From: a virus
Reading direction: 5' to 3' (one strand)
IMG/VR virus record: IMGVR_UViG_3300017783_000103
Span: 1 to 33,041 of that record
DNA length: 33,041 nt
The notes beneath the pieces were generated by a model. That model saw only the letters and a list, made by a program, of their open reading frames with translations, was not told the origin of the DNA and ran no database searches. Both the position numbers and the translations under genes were made by a program. Of the stretch, positions 22,737 through 30,181 are shown piece after piece (within the stretch, counting starts at the first letter, position 1; each line of letters begins with the position of its first letter).

Positions 22737-22815
22737 GCAACAGGGATCCCCGACTAGAGCGCGTAGGCGTAAGCGGGTACAACAAGCCGAAGAAAACTCC
22801 CAACCATCCCACTAA
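22624..22815 (+). CDS. Out-of-frame overlapping coiled-coil ORF, 63 aa (candidate)
   Basis: It overlaps the portal 3' end and the start of the next gene, in a third frame from both. The translation MLTDREFQMLLNRLNAQVEP, then LRRQIQELQSKVEALTNEQQ is a clean heptad coiled coil, while the portal frame there is low complexity and Pro-rich. A purine-rich AAGGGAAAGAGA lies just upstream of ATG 22624. This composition is protein-like. No family is known to me, and expression is unproven. A portal accessory role is possible because of location. Confidence 0.5.
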   Translation: MLTDREFQMLLNRLNAQVEPLRRQIQELQSKVEALTNEQQGSPTRARRRKRVQQAEENSQPSH

Positions 22816-23017
22816 ATCGCACGTTGTTGTAGCGAAACAGGGTGATAAGATCAAAACAATTCGTTTTGGTCAGCAGGGAGTTAAAGGTGCAGGCAAGAAT
22901 CCTAAAACCGCAAAAGATAAAGCGCGAAAAAAGAGTTACTACGCCCGTCACAATGCTCAAGACGCAAATCCCAGTAAACTATCTGCGCGTTATTGGTCGC
23001 ATAAGGTTAAATGGTAA
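22733..23017 (+). CDS. DUF6321-like conserved protein, 94 aa
   Basis: The core SHVVVAKQGDKIKTIRFGQQ, then GVKGAGKNPKTAKDKARKKS, then YYARHNAQ and the ending SARYWSHKVKW match a small conserved phage family I recall as DUF6321. It is highly basic. In related phages similar genes occur near portal and coat genes. Function is unknown. The start overlaps the portal stop by four bases (ATGA), and the 3' end overlaps the next small gene. The Lys-rich centre suggests nucleic-acid or virion binding. Confidence 0.75.
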   Translation: MSNRDPRLERVGVSGYNKPKKTPNHPTKSHVVVAKQGDKIKTIRFGQQGVKGAGKNPKTAKDKARKKSYYARHNAQDANPSKLSARYWSHKVKW

Positions 23018-23175
23018 ACACAATGAAAGTTCCAGCACCCAAAGGTTATCACTGGATGAAGTCCGGTAAAGAGTATAAGTTAATGAAAGACCCTGCTGAA
23101 GGCTACAAGCCACACAAAGGTGCATCTAAGTCAGCAGACTTTGCAGTTCAAAAAGTACATGGAGGTAAGAAGTGA
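23011..23175 (+). CDS. Small basic conserved protein, 54 aa
   Basis: Reads MVNTMKVPAPKGYHWMKSGK, then EYKLMKDPAEGYKPHKGASK, then SADFAVQKVHGGKK. The HWMK..(Y/F)KLMK and KPHKGAS elements are shared by small phage proteins I remember from many genomes. The function is unknown. The start overlaps the upstream stop by seven bases, and an alternative ATG lies at 23023. It is basic, like the other genes in this cluster. Confidence 0.7.
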   Translation: MVNTMKVPAPKGYHWMKSGKEYKLMKDPAEGYKPHKGASKSADFAVQKVHGGKK

Positions 23176-23354
23176 AAGACAAAGACCACACAGTTAGTTA
23201 CACGCCTCTTGAGTATTACTCTATGTGCGAATCGTCTAAACGTCGTGTTAAGGAAATGCAAGATCAAGGATTTCCTACTAAGTACGATGCAAAAGACAAA
23301 CCAGAAGATGTTGGCAAAATGGAATCATTTACTGTAATGATGTTTGGTAAATAA
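23172..23354 (+). CDS. Small protein with GTG start, 60 aa
   Basis: The GTG start overlaps the preceding stop (GTGA). The sequence SYTPLEYYSMCESSKRRVKE, then MQDQGFPTKYDAKDKPEDVG is helical and polar, less basic than its neighbours. I do not recognise it. It lies in a compact group of tiny genes between the portal and the coat modules. Confidence 0.65.
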   Translation: MKDKDHTVSYTPLEYYSMCESSKRRVKEMQDQGFPTKYDAKDKPEDVGKMESFTVMMFGK

Positions 23355-23369
23355 ATTAAGGAGAATGTT

Positions 23370-23489
23370 ATGCCTGGTTATGGAATGAAGACACCCAAAA
23401 AAACGCCCTCATCAAAACCAAGAGGCAAATCGCCAGCCATGCCTAAGCGTGGTCAGCGCACAATGACTAATCGAAAGAAAAAGAAGTAG
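23370..23489 (+). CDS. Very basic micro-protein, 39 aa
   Basis: MPGYGMKTPKKTPSSKPRGK, then SPAMPKRGQRTMTNRKKKK is almost entirely Lys, Arg, Pro, Ser and Thr. AAGGAG lies seven bases upstream of ATG 23370, a good ribosome-binding site, so it is likely translated. It resembles short protamine-like tails. The MPxYGMK start is common among tiny phage proteins next to portal or scaffold genes. Confidence 0.65.
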   Translation: MPGYGMKTPKKTPSSKPRGKSPAMPKRGQRTMTNRKKKK

Positions 23490-23491
23490 TC

Positions 23492-23617
23492 ATGCCAAAG
23501 GCTAAAGGTAAGGGTTATAGCCCTAAGCAAAAAAAGATAGCCCGTGTTGCGGCTCCAAGAAATAAAATCACGGGCGCAGACTTTAAAGGATTACGTCGTG
23601 GCAAAGGCAAAAAGTAA
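23492..23617 (+). CDS. Very basic micro-protein, 41 aa
   Basis: MPKAKGKGYSPKQKKIARVA, then APRNKITGADFKGLRRGKGK is Lys/Gly/Arg-rich with a GYSPKQKKIAR motif that recurs in small phage proteins. It starts two bases after the preceding stop and overlaps the next gene by 20 bases. Function unknown; nucleic-acid binding is a reasonable inference from charge. Confidence 0.65.
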   Translation: MPKAKGKGYSPKQKKIARVAAPRNKITGADFKGLRRGKGKK

Positions 23618-23777
23618 ACCTAAAAAGAAAAGTACGATACCTGCGAATGTAAAGAACAAAGCTCTTTATTCGCGGGTAAAGTCTGAGGCTAAACGTAAAT
23701 TTGATGTATATCCCTCAGCGTATGCTAATGCCTGGTTAGTTAAGACCTATAAAAAACGTGGTGGCACGTATGGCTAA
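23598..23777 (+). CDS. Small basic protein with YPSAYANAWLVKTYKKRGG motif, 59 aa
   Basis: The GTG start at 23598 is preferred over a TTG upstream at 23544, because it limits overlap with the preceding gene to 20 bases. The segment ALYSRVKSEAKRKFDVYPSA, then YANAWLVKTYKKRGGTYG (residues 22-59) is a conserved-looking motif that I recall from both phages and giant viruses, usually next to the family encoded by the following gene. Function is unknown, though the basic charge suggests nucleic-acid association. Confidence 0.7.
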   Translation: MAKAKSKPKKKSTIPANVKNKALYSRVKSEAKRKFDVYPSAYANAWLVKTYKKRGGTYG

Positions 23778-24024
23778 AACGAAAGGCGGTCTTACTAAGT
23801 GGTTTAAAGAAGAATGGGTTGACGTTAAAACAGGCAAGCCTTGCGGTCGTAAGTCTGCTAAGAAAAGTAAACGCCCTTATCCTTCTTGTAGGCCAAAAGC
23901 AGTAGCGGCTAAAATGACTGCGGCAGAAAAACGATCTTCGGCAAAGCGTAAGACTGGCCCTGCCAGGATTAAACATGCTGTTACAGCGTCAGGTCGTCGC
24001 AGGAAGACAACCAAAAAAGCCTGA
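23770..24024 (+). CDS. DUF5872-like basic protein, 84 aa
   Basis: The sequence GGLTKWFKEEWVDVKTGKPC, then GRKSAKKSKRPYPSCRPKAV, then KMTAAEKRSSAKRKTGPA fits the DUF5872 pattern (LTKWFKEEWVD, CGR, YPSCRP with two conserved Cys). That family is known from giant viruses and from phages. It is strongly basic and overlaps the preceding gene by eight bases. ATG 23770 is chosen over GTG 23758 for its fit to the pattern. Function is unknown. The two Cys could bind a metal or form a disulfide. Confidence 0.75.
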   Translation: MAKTKGGLTKWFKEEWVDVKTGKPCGRKSAKKSKRPYPSCRPKAVAAKMTAAEKRSSAKRKTGPARIKHAVTASGRRRKTTKKA

Positions 24025-24049
24025 CATTTTTTAAAAACCGTGCTACAAG
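24021..24049 (+). promoter_or_regulatory. Sigma70-type promoter before the scaffold/coat genes
   Basis: CTGACA (24021-24026), a 17-base spacer and TACAAG (24044-24049) form a plausible promoter in the gap before the gene at 24082. A short GTGC/GCAC stem overlaps the -10. It would give extra transcription of the scaffold and coat genes. It is a pattern call only. Confidence 0.45.
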
Positions 24050-24081
24050 GCACATAATCAACGAAAGAGAGATGGGAATTT

Positions 24082-24336
24082 ATGACACCTGAACTTGAGG
24101 AGTACTTTACTAATTACAATGAACTGTTTAACCATGCTGGGTTTAAGCAGTTGACAGAAGAGTTAGCTAACAACGCAAGACAGTTAGCAGACCTTCAAAC
24201 AGTTAAAGATCAGGAGGAGTTGTTCTATCGCAAAGGCCAGGTTGCCGCTCTAGCTACAGTAATTAACTTAGAGGCAACGATTACTGCGGCGCGAGACCAA
24301 GCCGAAGCGGAAGGGCAAGAAGAATTAGATGTATAA
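24082..24336 (+). CDS. Small helical protein before the scaffold gene, 84 aa
   Basis: The sequence MTPELEEYFTNYNELFNHAG, then FKQLTEELANNARQLADLQT, then VKDQEELFYRKGQVAALATV is helical, acidic and typical of small proteins found just upstream of scaffold genes in podoviruses. The recurring leader CAACGAAAGAGAGATGGG is directly upstream of ATG 24082. Function is unknown, but its place suggests a role in head assembly. The stop overlaps the next start by eight bases. Confidence 0.7.
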   Translation: MTPELEEYFTNYNELFNHAGFKQLTEELANNARQLADLQTVKDQEELFYRKGQVAALATVINLEATITAARDQAEAEGQEELDV

Positions 24337-24559
24337 GATATATGACTTTCGCTGTGATTGCGGTCGTATATTTGAAAGAATGGTACGCAGTGGAGAGACA
24401 GTCAGTAGGTGCGACTGTGGCTTGACTGCTACTAAAATGCTGTCAGCGCCTAAATGCGTACTCGACGGATCTAGTGGAGACTTTCCAGGTCGCCACATGA
24501 AGTGGGTACGGGAACATGAAGAAGGTGGCAGAAAACGTAAATCTCCAAACGGAGTTTAA
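24329..24559 (+). CDS. FmdB-like zinc-ribbon protein, 76 aa
   Basis: The N-terminus YDFRCDCGRIFERMVRSGET, then VSRCDCGLTATKMLSAPK shows two CxCG knuckles (C9/C11 and C28/C30), the pattern of FmdB-type zinc ribbons. The rest is short and basic (HMKWVREHEEGGRKRKSPNG). Such phage proteins may regulate transcription or assist assembly. The start overlaps the preceding stop (ATG at 24329). It is linked to the scaffold gene two bases downstream, so it probably belongs to the head module. Confidence 0.75.
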   Translation: MYKIYDFRCDCGRIFERMVRSGETVSRCDCGLTATKMLSAPKCVLDGSSGDFPGRHMKWVREHEEGGRKRKSPNGV

Positions 24560-24561
24560 TT

Positions 24562-25377
24562 ATGTCTAGAGCAACGATGGTTGATCCTCACCTCGAAGAA
24601 GAGGGGAATGCGGAAAACATCGAAAACGAAGCCGAAGAGACTCAACAAGCTGAAGCCGTTGAGCAGACTCAAGACGCGGTAGAGACCGACACTAACAACG
24701 ATATTCCAGAGCAATACCGAGGTAAATCTCTGAAAGAAGTTGTTCAGATGCACCAAGAAGTTGAAAAGGTGATGAGTCGGCACTCTAACGAGGTCGGGGA
24801 GCTTCGTAAGATAGTGGATGAGTACATTACGACTCAAACACCATCGCCAGCACCTCAACAGAATGTTGAGCCTGAAAGCGATATTGATTATTTTACGGAT
24901 CCTCAAGGGGCTGTTAATAGGGCAATTGAGAACCATCCTAAGATTAGGGAGGCTGAGAGATACACTGAGGACTATAGGAAACAAGCGGCGTTAGCATCTT
25001 TGGGTAACAAACACCCAGATATGCAAACAATTCTTAAAGATCCTAAGTTCGCAGAGTGGATATCAGGCTCAAAGATTAGGACTCAATTATTTGTAGAAGC
25101 TGACCAACAGTATAATGCTGACGCGGCTGATGAACTTTTTTCTCTCTGGAAAGAAAGAAAGGTAGTTGCTCAGCAAACCGCTAATGTTGAAAAACAGGTG
25201 CGTAAGCAACAACTAAGGGCGGCTAATACGGGTAAAGCTCGAGGCAGTGCAGAGTCAACCGCAAGAAAACAGTATCGCAGGGCCGACATCATTAAACTGA
25301 TGAAAACTGACCCCGAGCGTTACCAAGCCCTGTCAGGTGAAATCCTTCAGGCATACGCAGAGGGTCGAGTCAAATAA
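24562..25377 (+). CDS. Capsid scaffolding protein
   Basis: The 271-residue protein has an acidic N-terminus (LEEEGNAENIENEAEETQQA), followed by helices (LKEVVQMHQEVEKVMSRHSN), then LRKIVDEY, and a basic C-terminus (YRRADIIKLMKTDPERYQAL). This plan matches podovirus scaffolds, whose basic C-terminal helices bind the coat protein. It immediately precedes the major coat gene. GGAGT near 24551 serves as the ribosome-binding site. Confidence 0.8.
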   Translation: MSRATMVDPHLEEEGNAENIENEAEETQQAEAVEQTQDAVETDTNNDIPEQYRGKSLKEVVQMHQEVEKVMSRHSNEVGELRKIVDEYITTQTPSPAPQQNVEPESDIDYFTDPQGAVNRAIENHPKIREAERYTEDYRKQAALASLGNKHPDMQTILKDPKFAEWISGSKIRTQLFVEADQQYNADAADELFSLWKERKVVAQQTANVEKQVRKQQLRAANTGKARGSAESTARKQYRRADIIKLMKTDPERYQALSGEILQAYAEGRVK

Positions 25378-25394
25378 TCCTATAGGAGATTGAC

Positions 25395-26369
25395 ATGGCT
25401 ACTGCAACATACCCAGGCGCGGCTGGTAATACCGCGAAGACAGAAGCGGCTACGTTTATTCCAGAGATCTGGAGTGATGAAATTATTGCCGCTTATCAAA
25501 AGAACCTGAAGATGGCTCCGCTTGTTAAAAAGCTTGCTATGTCAGGTAAGAAAGGCGATAAGCTTCACATTCCAAAGCCTACTCGTGGCGATGCGAATGC
25601 TAAAGCGGCTGACACTGCGGTTACTATCATCGCAAACACCGAAAGCGAATTGACAGTTGATATCGACCGTCACTTTGAGTACTCACGTCTTATCGAAGAC
25701 ATCGTAGAAGTTCAGGCTCTTTCTAGTCTCCGTCAGTTCTACACTGAAGATGCGGGTTACGCGCTTTCAGTGCAGGTTGACAATGACCTTCACGCGGCGG
25801 GTACTGGTTTTGGTGATGGCGGTGCTGTCGTATTTAGCCCAGCGGCTACTGACTATCAGCACACTGGTTGCTTCTTTAATGACGCTGGTACTACTACTCA
25901 GTATACCGACGACACTATGGTAGCGGCTGACGTGTTTACTGATGCTTTCTTCCGCAACATGATTCAGAAGCTTGATGACAACAACGTACCTATGGATGGA
26001 CGTTCGCTTGTTATTCCTCCTTCTGTTCGTAACACCATCATGGGTATTGATCGTTACGTGTCTTCTGACTTCGTAACTGGTCAGGCTGTGAACTCCGGTC
26101 TTATCGGAAACTTGTACGGTGTAGACATCTACGTTTCAGCTAACTGCCGAACTATTGAGGCGGCGGGTGACAACACTGCGTCTTCTATCGATACTCGTGC
26201 GGCACTTCTGTTCCACACTGACGCTATCGTCATGGCAGAACAGCAGGCTGTTCGTTCACAGACTCAGTACAAGCAGGAATACCTCTCGACTCTGTACACG
26301 GCTGATTGCCTGTACGGTGTTCAGGTATACCGTCCTGAAGCTGGTTTCGTACTCGCAATCGCTGAGTAA
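25395..26369 (+). CDS. Major capsid protein
   Basis: A 324-residue coat-type protein with the pattern FIPEIWSDEIIAAYQKNLKM, then APLVKKLAMSGKKGDKLHIP, then VDIDRHFEYSRLIEDIVEVQ. This is characteristic of the HK97-fold coat proteins of marine T7-like podoviruses. It follows the scaffold gene and is followed by a strong terminator, as expected for a highly expressed coat gene. The start is supported by AGGAGA seven bases upstream. No split or fusion is apparent. Confidence 0.85.
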   Translation: MATATYPGAAGNTAKTEAATFIPEIWSDEIIAAYQKNLKMAPLVKKLAMSGKKGDKLHIPKPTRGDANAKAADTAVTIIANTESELTVDIDRHFEYSRLIEDIVEVQALSSLRQFYTEDAGYALSVQVDNDLHAAGTGFGDGGAVVFSPAATDYQHTGCFFNDAGTTTQYTDDTMVAADVFTDAFFRNMIQKLDDNNVPMDGRSLVIPPSVRNTIMGIDRYVSSDFVTGQAVNSGLIGNLYGVDIYVSANCRTIEAAGDNTASSIDTRAALLFHTDAIVMAEQQAVRSQTQYKQEYLSTLYTADCLYGVQVYRPEAGFVLAIAE

Positions 26370-26378
26370 TGATACCTG

Positions 26379-26406
26379 GCCCCCTTCGGGGGGCTTTTCT
26401 TCTTTT
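26379..26406 (+). terminator. Rho-independent terminator after the coat gene
   Basis: GCCCCC (26379-26384), a TTCG tetraloop and GGGGGC (26389-26394) form a six-pair stem capped by an unusually stable loop. It is followed by TTTTCTTCTTTT. It would limit read-through from the coat gene into the tail-fibre gene. Confidence 0.9.
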
Positions 26407-26426
26407 ATCTGCTATAGGAACCTCAG

Positions 26427-29231
26427 ATGTCTAACTACACTAAAACCACAGACTTTGAAGCTAAAGACTCGTTACCAACGGGTGATTCAGGAAAGATCAT
26501 TCGGGGTTCTGAATTTGAAACCGAGTTCGATGCAATCTCTACAGCTATTGCAACTAAAGCAGATACCGCAGGGCCAACGTTTACCGGAACCCTTACCTTT
26601 GAAACTATTTCTGATGGAACTATAAACGTCACTGCATTCGTTGATGAAGACAATATGTCGTCTAACAGTGCAACCTTGGTTCCTACACAGCAGTCCGTAA
26701 AAGCGTACGTTGACTCCGTAACCACAGAACTCCAAGCTCAAGACCTAGACTTTCAAGCAGACTCTGGTGGTGCATTAAGCATTGACCTAGACACTGAAAC
26801 TATGACGTTTACTGGTGGTACTGGTATTGATACGTCTGGCTCAGGCAATGCTGTTACCTTTGCTATTGACTCTACCGTTACCACACTGACTGGTACACAA
26901 ACGCTTACTAATAAAACTCTGACTACGCCTGTTATCTCAAGCATTAGCAATACAGGCACACTAACGCTTCCAACATCAACAGATACACTAGTTGGTCGAG
27001 CGACTACAGATACGCTGACAAACAAAACATTAACGTCACCTGTTATTAGCACAATCAGTAACACAGGTACGATTACACTTCCGACCTCTACGGATACGCT
27101 GGTAGGTCGTGCAACCACTGACACACTGACTAACAAGACGCTGACATCTGCTGTACTAAACACAGGTGTATCAGGTACGGCTGTGCTTGATGAAGACAAC
27201 ATGGCGTCTAACTCAGCTACACAACTAGCTACTCAACAGTCAATTAAGGCGTATGTTGATGCAACTGTAGCGGCAACCAATGAAGTTGTAGAAGACACTA
27301 CGCCACAGCTAGGCGGTAATCTTGATACCAACGGTAGTGACATTCTGTTTGCTGACAACGACAAGGCTGTCTTCGGTGCTGGCTCTGACCTACAGATTTA
27401 CCACACAGGCTCAGTATCTGTAATTGAAGATTCTGGTACAGGCAACCTGCTTATTCGCGGGACAGACATGCGCCTGCAAAATGCGGCAGGAGATAATAAC
27501 TACCTTAAAGCAATAGACGGTGCAGAAGTTGAGCTAATGTATGGAGGGGCAACCAAACTAGCCACGACGAACACAGGCATCAACGTTACTGGCACAGTGA
27601 CTGCTGATGGTTTGACTGTTGAAGGAACCAATGGAAACTTTGAAGTAGCCACAACAGGTAATTCAGTCAATATGACAAGGGCAGGTAATAACTTTATTAC
27701 AGCCTCAGATTCATCTGGTGATTTATATTTAGGTGCTGGTGGAGCTTCATTTTTAAAAATTGATAATGGCGGCGACATCAGCTTCTACGAAGACACGAGT
27801 ACAACTGCGAAGTTGTTCTGGGATGCTTCTGCGGAACGACTAGGAATTGGTACCAGTAGTCCGTCTGATGAATTAACCATTAGAGGCGCACAATTCAATA
27901 CAACGACCGTTTCTATTGGGGACAACTCTGATAGATTGCGTTTAGGCTATCTTCATAGTGGCGGATTAACCTCCTCTACGGCGGCTGGACAGATTGGAAC
28001 AACTTCATCTTCCCAATTAGACTTAGCGGCACCATCTAATGCCGCTTCAACGATGCGTTTCTTTACTAACGCTTCTAGTGGCGCACCAACAGAACGCATG
28101 CGTATCGACTCTAGTGGTCAATTAGGTATTGGTACTACCAGTCCAAGTAGTGAATTGCATGTTAAATCATCAGATAGCGAAGTAGCACTAAACTTAGAAG
28201 CTACTACTGCTCGATTAAAAATTAATACCAATAACTTCATTTCTGCAACAAGCTCTGTAACTACTTTTGGTGTTAACGGCACAGAAGCAATGCGCCTTAA
28301 CTCCAGTGGTCAATTAGGTATTGGCACTACCAGTCCAAGCCGTCTTTTAAACGTAGTAGGAACAGACACTATTGTTTCTCAGTTTGAAAACACCACCGCC
28401 ACGGGAAACGCTAGAATTTATGTAACAGCAGGCACTGCAAACGGAATACTTTCGCAGTATGGGCAAAGCCACGCAACACTGGCAAATGTAACCCAACTTT
28501 CGTCACCGTCAGAGACTAGATTTGTAAACGGTGGCGTTACGATTGCTACGATGAAATCTAGCGGGAATGTTGGTATTGGTACTAGCACTCCAGCAAATAC
28601 AGTCCATGTAAAAACTGATACTGATGGCAATGGAATCACAATTCAACGTAACAGCACTACAGAAAATACTTATGGGCAGTTAGCGTTTTCTGCAAGTACA
28701 AATGATACTGGAACGCCTAATCTTTGGATCCGTGGTTACAGAGGCAGTTCTTTTACCGAAAACTATTTGACATTCGGTACTGGCTCAACTACTGGAATCG
28801 AGCGCATGCGTATCGACTCTAGCGGCAATATTTTAGCAGGTACAGACGATGCACAAGATATAGGAAGTGGAAGCAAGCGTTTTGATGATATTCACGCTAC
28901 CAACGGAACTATTCAAACTTCTGACCGCAACGAAAAACAAGACATTGAAGAACTGTCTGACGCAGAGCAACGTGTAGCTGTAGCGTGTAAAGGTTTGCTT
29001 CGTAAGTTCCGTTGGAAGTCAGCAGTTGCTGAAAAAGGCAACGACGCACGTATTCACTTCGGCATTATTGCTCAAGACTTACAAGATGCATTTACTGCTG
29101 AAGGCTTAGACGCTGGACGCTATGCAATGTTTATTTCAACAACTTGGACTGATGAAGAAACTGGCGAAGAGCGTACACGAATGGGTGTGCGTTACTCTGA
29201 GTTACTTGCCTTTATCATAGCCGCTATTTAA
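26427..29231 (+). CDS. Tail fibre with C-terminal S74 self-cleaving chaperone
   Basis: The 934-residue protein has a beta-rich, Thr/Ser-rich shaft. Features include two DEDNM.SNSAT...TQQS.KAYVD units, two near-identical 37-residue units (26904-27125), and repeats with GIGT(T/S)SP. The end carries an S74 domain of about 103 residues. Ser832 and Lys837 in SDRNEKQDIEEL (832-843) form the conserved S-x4-K dyad that cleaves the chaperone after trimerisation. It would bind the host surface. It follows the coat terminator and precedes a 101-residue gene 14 bases later. No truncation is seen. Confidence 0.9.
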   Translation: MSNYTKTTDFEAKDSLPTGDSGKIIRGSEFETEFDAISTAIATKADTAGPTFTGTLTFETISDGTINVTAFVDEDNMSSNSATLVPTQQSVKAYVDSVTTELQAQDLDFQADSGGALSIDLDTETMTFTGGTGIDTSGSGNAVTFAIDSTVTTLTGTQTLTNKTLTTPVISSISNTGTLTLPTSTDTLVGRATTDTLTNKTLTSPVISTISNTGTITLPTSTDTLVGRATTDTLTNKTLTSAVLNTGVSGTAVLDEDNMASNSATQLATQQSIKAYVDATVAATNEVVEDTTPQLGGNLDTNGSDILFADNDKAVFGAGSDLQIYHTGSVSVIEDSGTGNLLIRGTDMRLQNAAGDNNYLKAIDGAEVELMYGGATKLATTNTGINVTGTVTADGLTVEGTNGNFEVATTGNSVNMTRAGNNFITASDSSGDLYLGAGGASFLKIDNGGDISFYEDTSTTAKLFWDASAERLGIGTSSPSDELTIRGAQFNTTTVSIGDNSDRLRLGYLHSGGLTSSTAAGQIGTTSSSQLDLAAPSNAASTMRFFTNASSGAPTERMRIDSSGQLGIGTTSPSSELHVKSSDSEVALNLEATTARLKINTNNFISATSSVTTFGVNGTEAMRLNSSGQLGIGTTSPSRLLNVVGTDTIVSQFENTTATGNARIYVTAGTANGILSQYGQSHATLANVTQLSSPSETRFVNGGVTIATMKSSGNVGIGTSTPANTVHVKTDTDGNGITIQRNSTTENTYGQLAFSASTNDTGTPNLWIRGYRGSSFTENYLTFGTGSTTGIERMRIDSSGNILAGTDDAQDIGSGSKRFDDIHATNGTIQTSDRNEKQDIEELSDAEQRVAVACKGLLRKFRWKSAVAEKGNDARIHFGIIAQDLQDAFTAEGLDAGRYAMFISTTWTDEETGEERTRMGVRYSELLAFIIAAI
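26904..27155 (+). repeat. Tandem 111-bp repeats in the tail-fibre shaft
   Basis: Units 26904-27014 and 27015-27125 encode nearly identical 37-residue sequences (LTNKTLT.PVIS.ISNTGT, then TLPTSTDTLVGRATTDT). A partial third unit starts at 27126. The nucleotide sequences differ at many third positions, while the protein is nearly the same. Confidence 0.85.
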
Positions 29232-29245
29232 CTAGGAGAAAACTA

Positions 29246-29551
29246 ATGGCTACATGGACTATAGCTAACCTTGAGCATAACGTTGCAGACGGCGGTGTAA
29301 CCGTTGCACACTGGCATGTTACTGAATCTGAAACTGTTGGCGACGACACATTCACTGCTTCTGCATATGGCACTGTAGGTTTTACACCTGACGCTTCTGC
29401 TAGTGACTTTGTTGCATACAAGAGCCTGACAGAAGAAGTTGTTATGGGCTGGGTACACGCAGACGTAGACAAGGACGCTACTGAGGCGGCACTAACAGCA
29501 AACATCGAAGTACAGAAAAACCCTGTGTCTGCTGATGGTATGCCTTGGTAA
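29246..29551 (+). CDS. Conserved small protein after tail fibre, 101 aa
   Basis: The pattern MATWTIANLEHNVADGGVTV, then AHWHVTESETV, then SAYGTVGFTPDASASDF, ending in NPVSADGMPW, is one I recall from a family common after tail-fibre genes in environmental phages (possibly DUF7936). It is beta-rich with an acidic helix (DVDKDATEAALTANIEVQKN). A virion or fibre-associated role is likely by position. A clear AGGAGAAAA site precedes ATG 29246. Confidence 0.75.
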   Translation: MATWTIANLEHNVADGGVTVAHWHVTESETVGDDTFTASAYGTVGFTPDASASDFVAYKSLTEEVVMGWVHADVDKDATEAALTANIEVQKNPVSADGMPW

Positions 29552-29730
29552 AAACGCTTGTTTTGGTTCTGGTGTTAGAAGGAGGTACTTCAGCATACAT
29601 AGGCAGACGAGTCGTTTACCACACAGTATGTGAATACAAAGAAATCTACACAGAATCAGATAAGCGGTATCGGTGGTATGTCCCAGGAATTTATGATTGC
29701 CCACCGTATGTGAGATTTAAAGATGATTGA
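29545..29730 (+). CDS. Short hydrophobic-start protein, TTG start, 61 aa
   Basis: The sequence MVKTLVLVLVLEGGTSAYIG, then RRVVYHTVCEYKEIYTESDK is a short hydrophobic start followed by a polar, Tyr-rich tail. The TTG at 29545 overlaps the preceding stop. It could be a short membrane or secreted protein, but the hydrophobic stretch is short for a TM helix. No family known to me. Confidence 0.55.
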   Translation: MVKTLVLVLVLEGGTSAYIGRRVVYHTVCEYKEIYTESDKRYRWYVPGIYDCPPYVRFKDD

Positions 29731-30181
29731 TCCGGTAACTGCCATCGCTGGAGCAACTAAAGCCTTTACGATAGTTAAGGCAATGGTAGAAGCCGGAAAG
29801 TCTGCTGAAGATACAATGATGCAGATAGGCAAGTGGTACGGTCACGCTTCAGATGTAATGTACGCTGAAAAGAAAGTTAGAAATGTAAATCCTTTTAAGC
29901 GGGTTGTTTTTAGCGGGAGTGTACAGCAAGAAGCAATGCAGGCATTTGCCGCAAAGAAAAAGATGGAGGCTCAACAAAAAGAATTACTTTCCATAATAGG
30001 AATGGTCTATGGGAAAGAAGGATTGCAAGAGTTTCGCGATATGAGAAAGCAGATTGCAAGGGAGCGAGCAGATACGATTTATCGCCAGCAAGAAGCAAAA
30101 GAGCAAATGCTTGCGGGGCTTTTAGTTTTGTTAGCGATTGCAATAGTGGTAGGTACAGCAGTATTTATAGTGAGCGGTTAA
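29723..30181 (+). CDS. Conserved podovirus membrane-anchored protein, 152 aa
   Basis: It starts MIDPVTAIAGATKAFTIVKA, a pattern I recall from podovirus genomes, and continues with a basic helical section (RDMRKQIARERADTIYRQQE). A C-terminal TM helix (LAGLLVLLAIAIVVGTAVFI, about residues 129-148) follows. It lies just upstream of a coiled-coil/TM gene and the holin gene, so a lysis-accessory or virion-membrane role is reasonable. The start overlaps the previous stop by eight bases. Confidence 0.65.
   Translation: MIDPVTAIAGATKAFTIVKAMVEAGKSAEDTMMQIGKWYGHASDVMYAEKKVRNVNPFKRVVFSGSVQQEAMQAFAAKKKMEAQQKELLSIIGMVYGKEGLQEFRDMRKQIARERADTIYRQQEAKEQMLAGLLVLLAIAIVVGTAVFIVSG

Noticed and set aside
24556-24984. 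142-residue minus ORF over the scaffold gene
   Set aside because: It is antisense to the scaffold start; its composition is that of an antisense shadow of an acidic gene.
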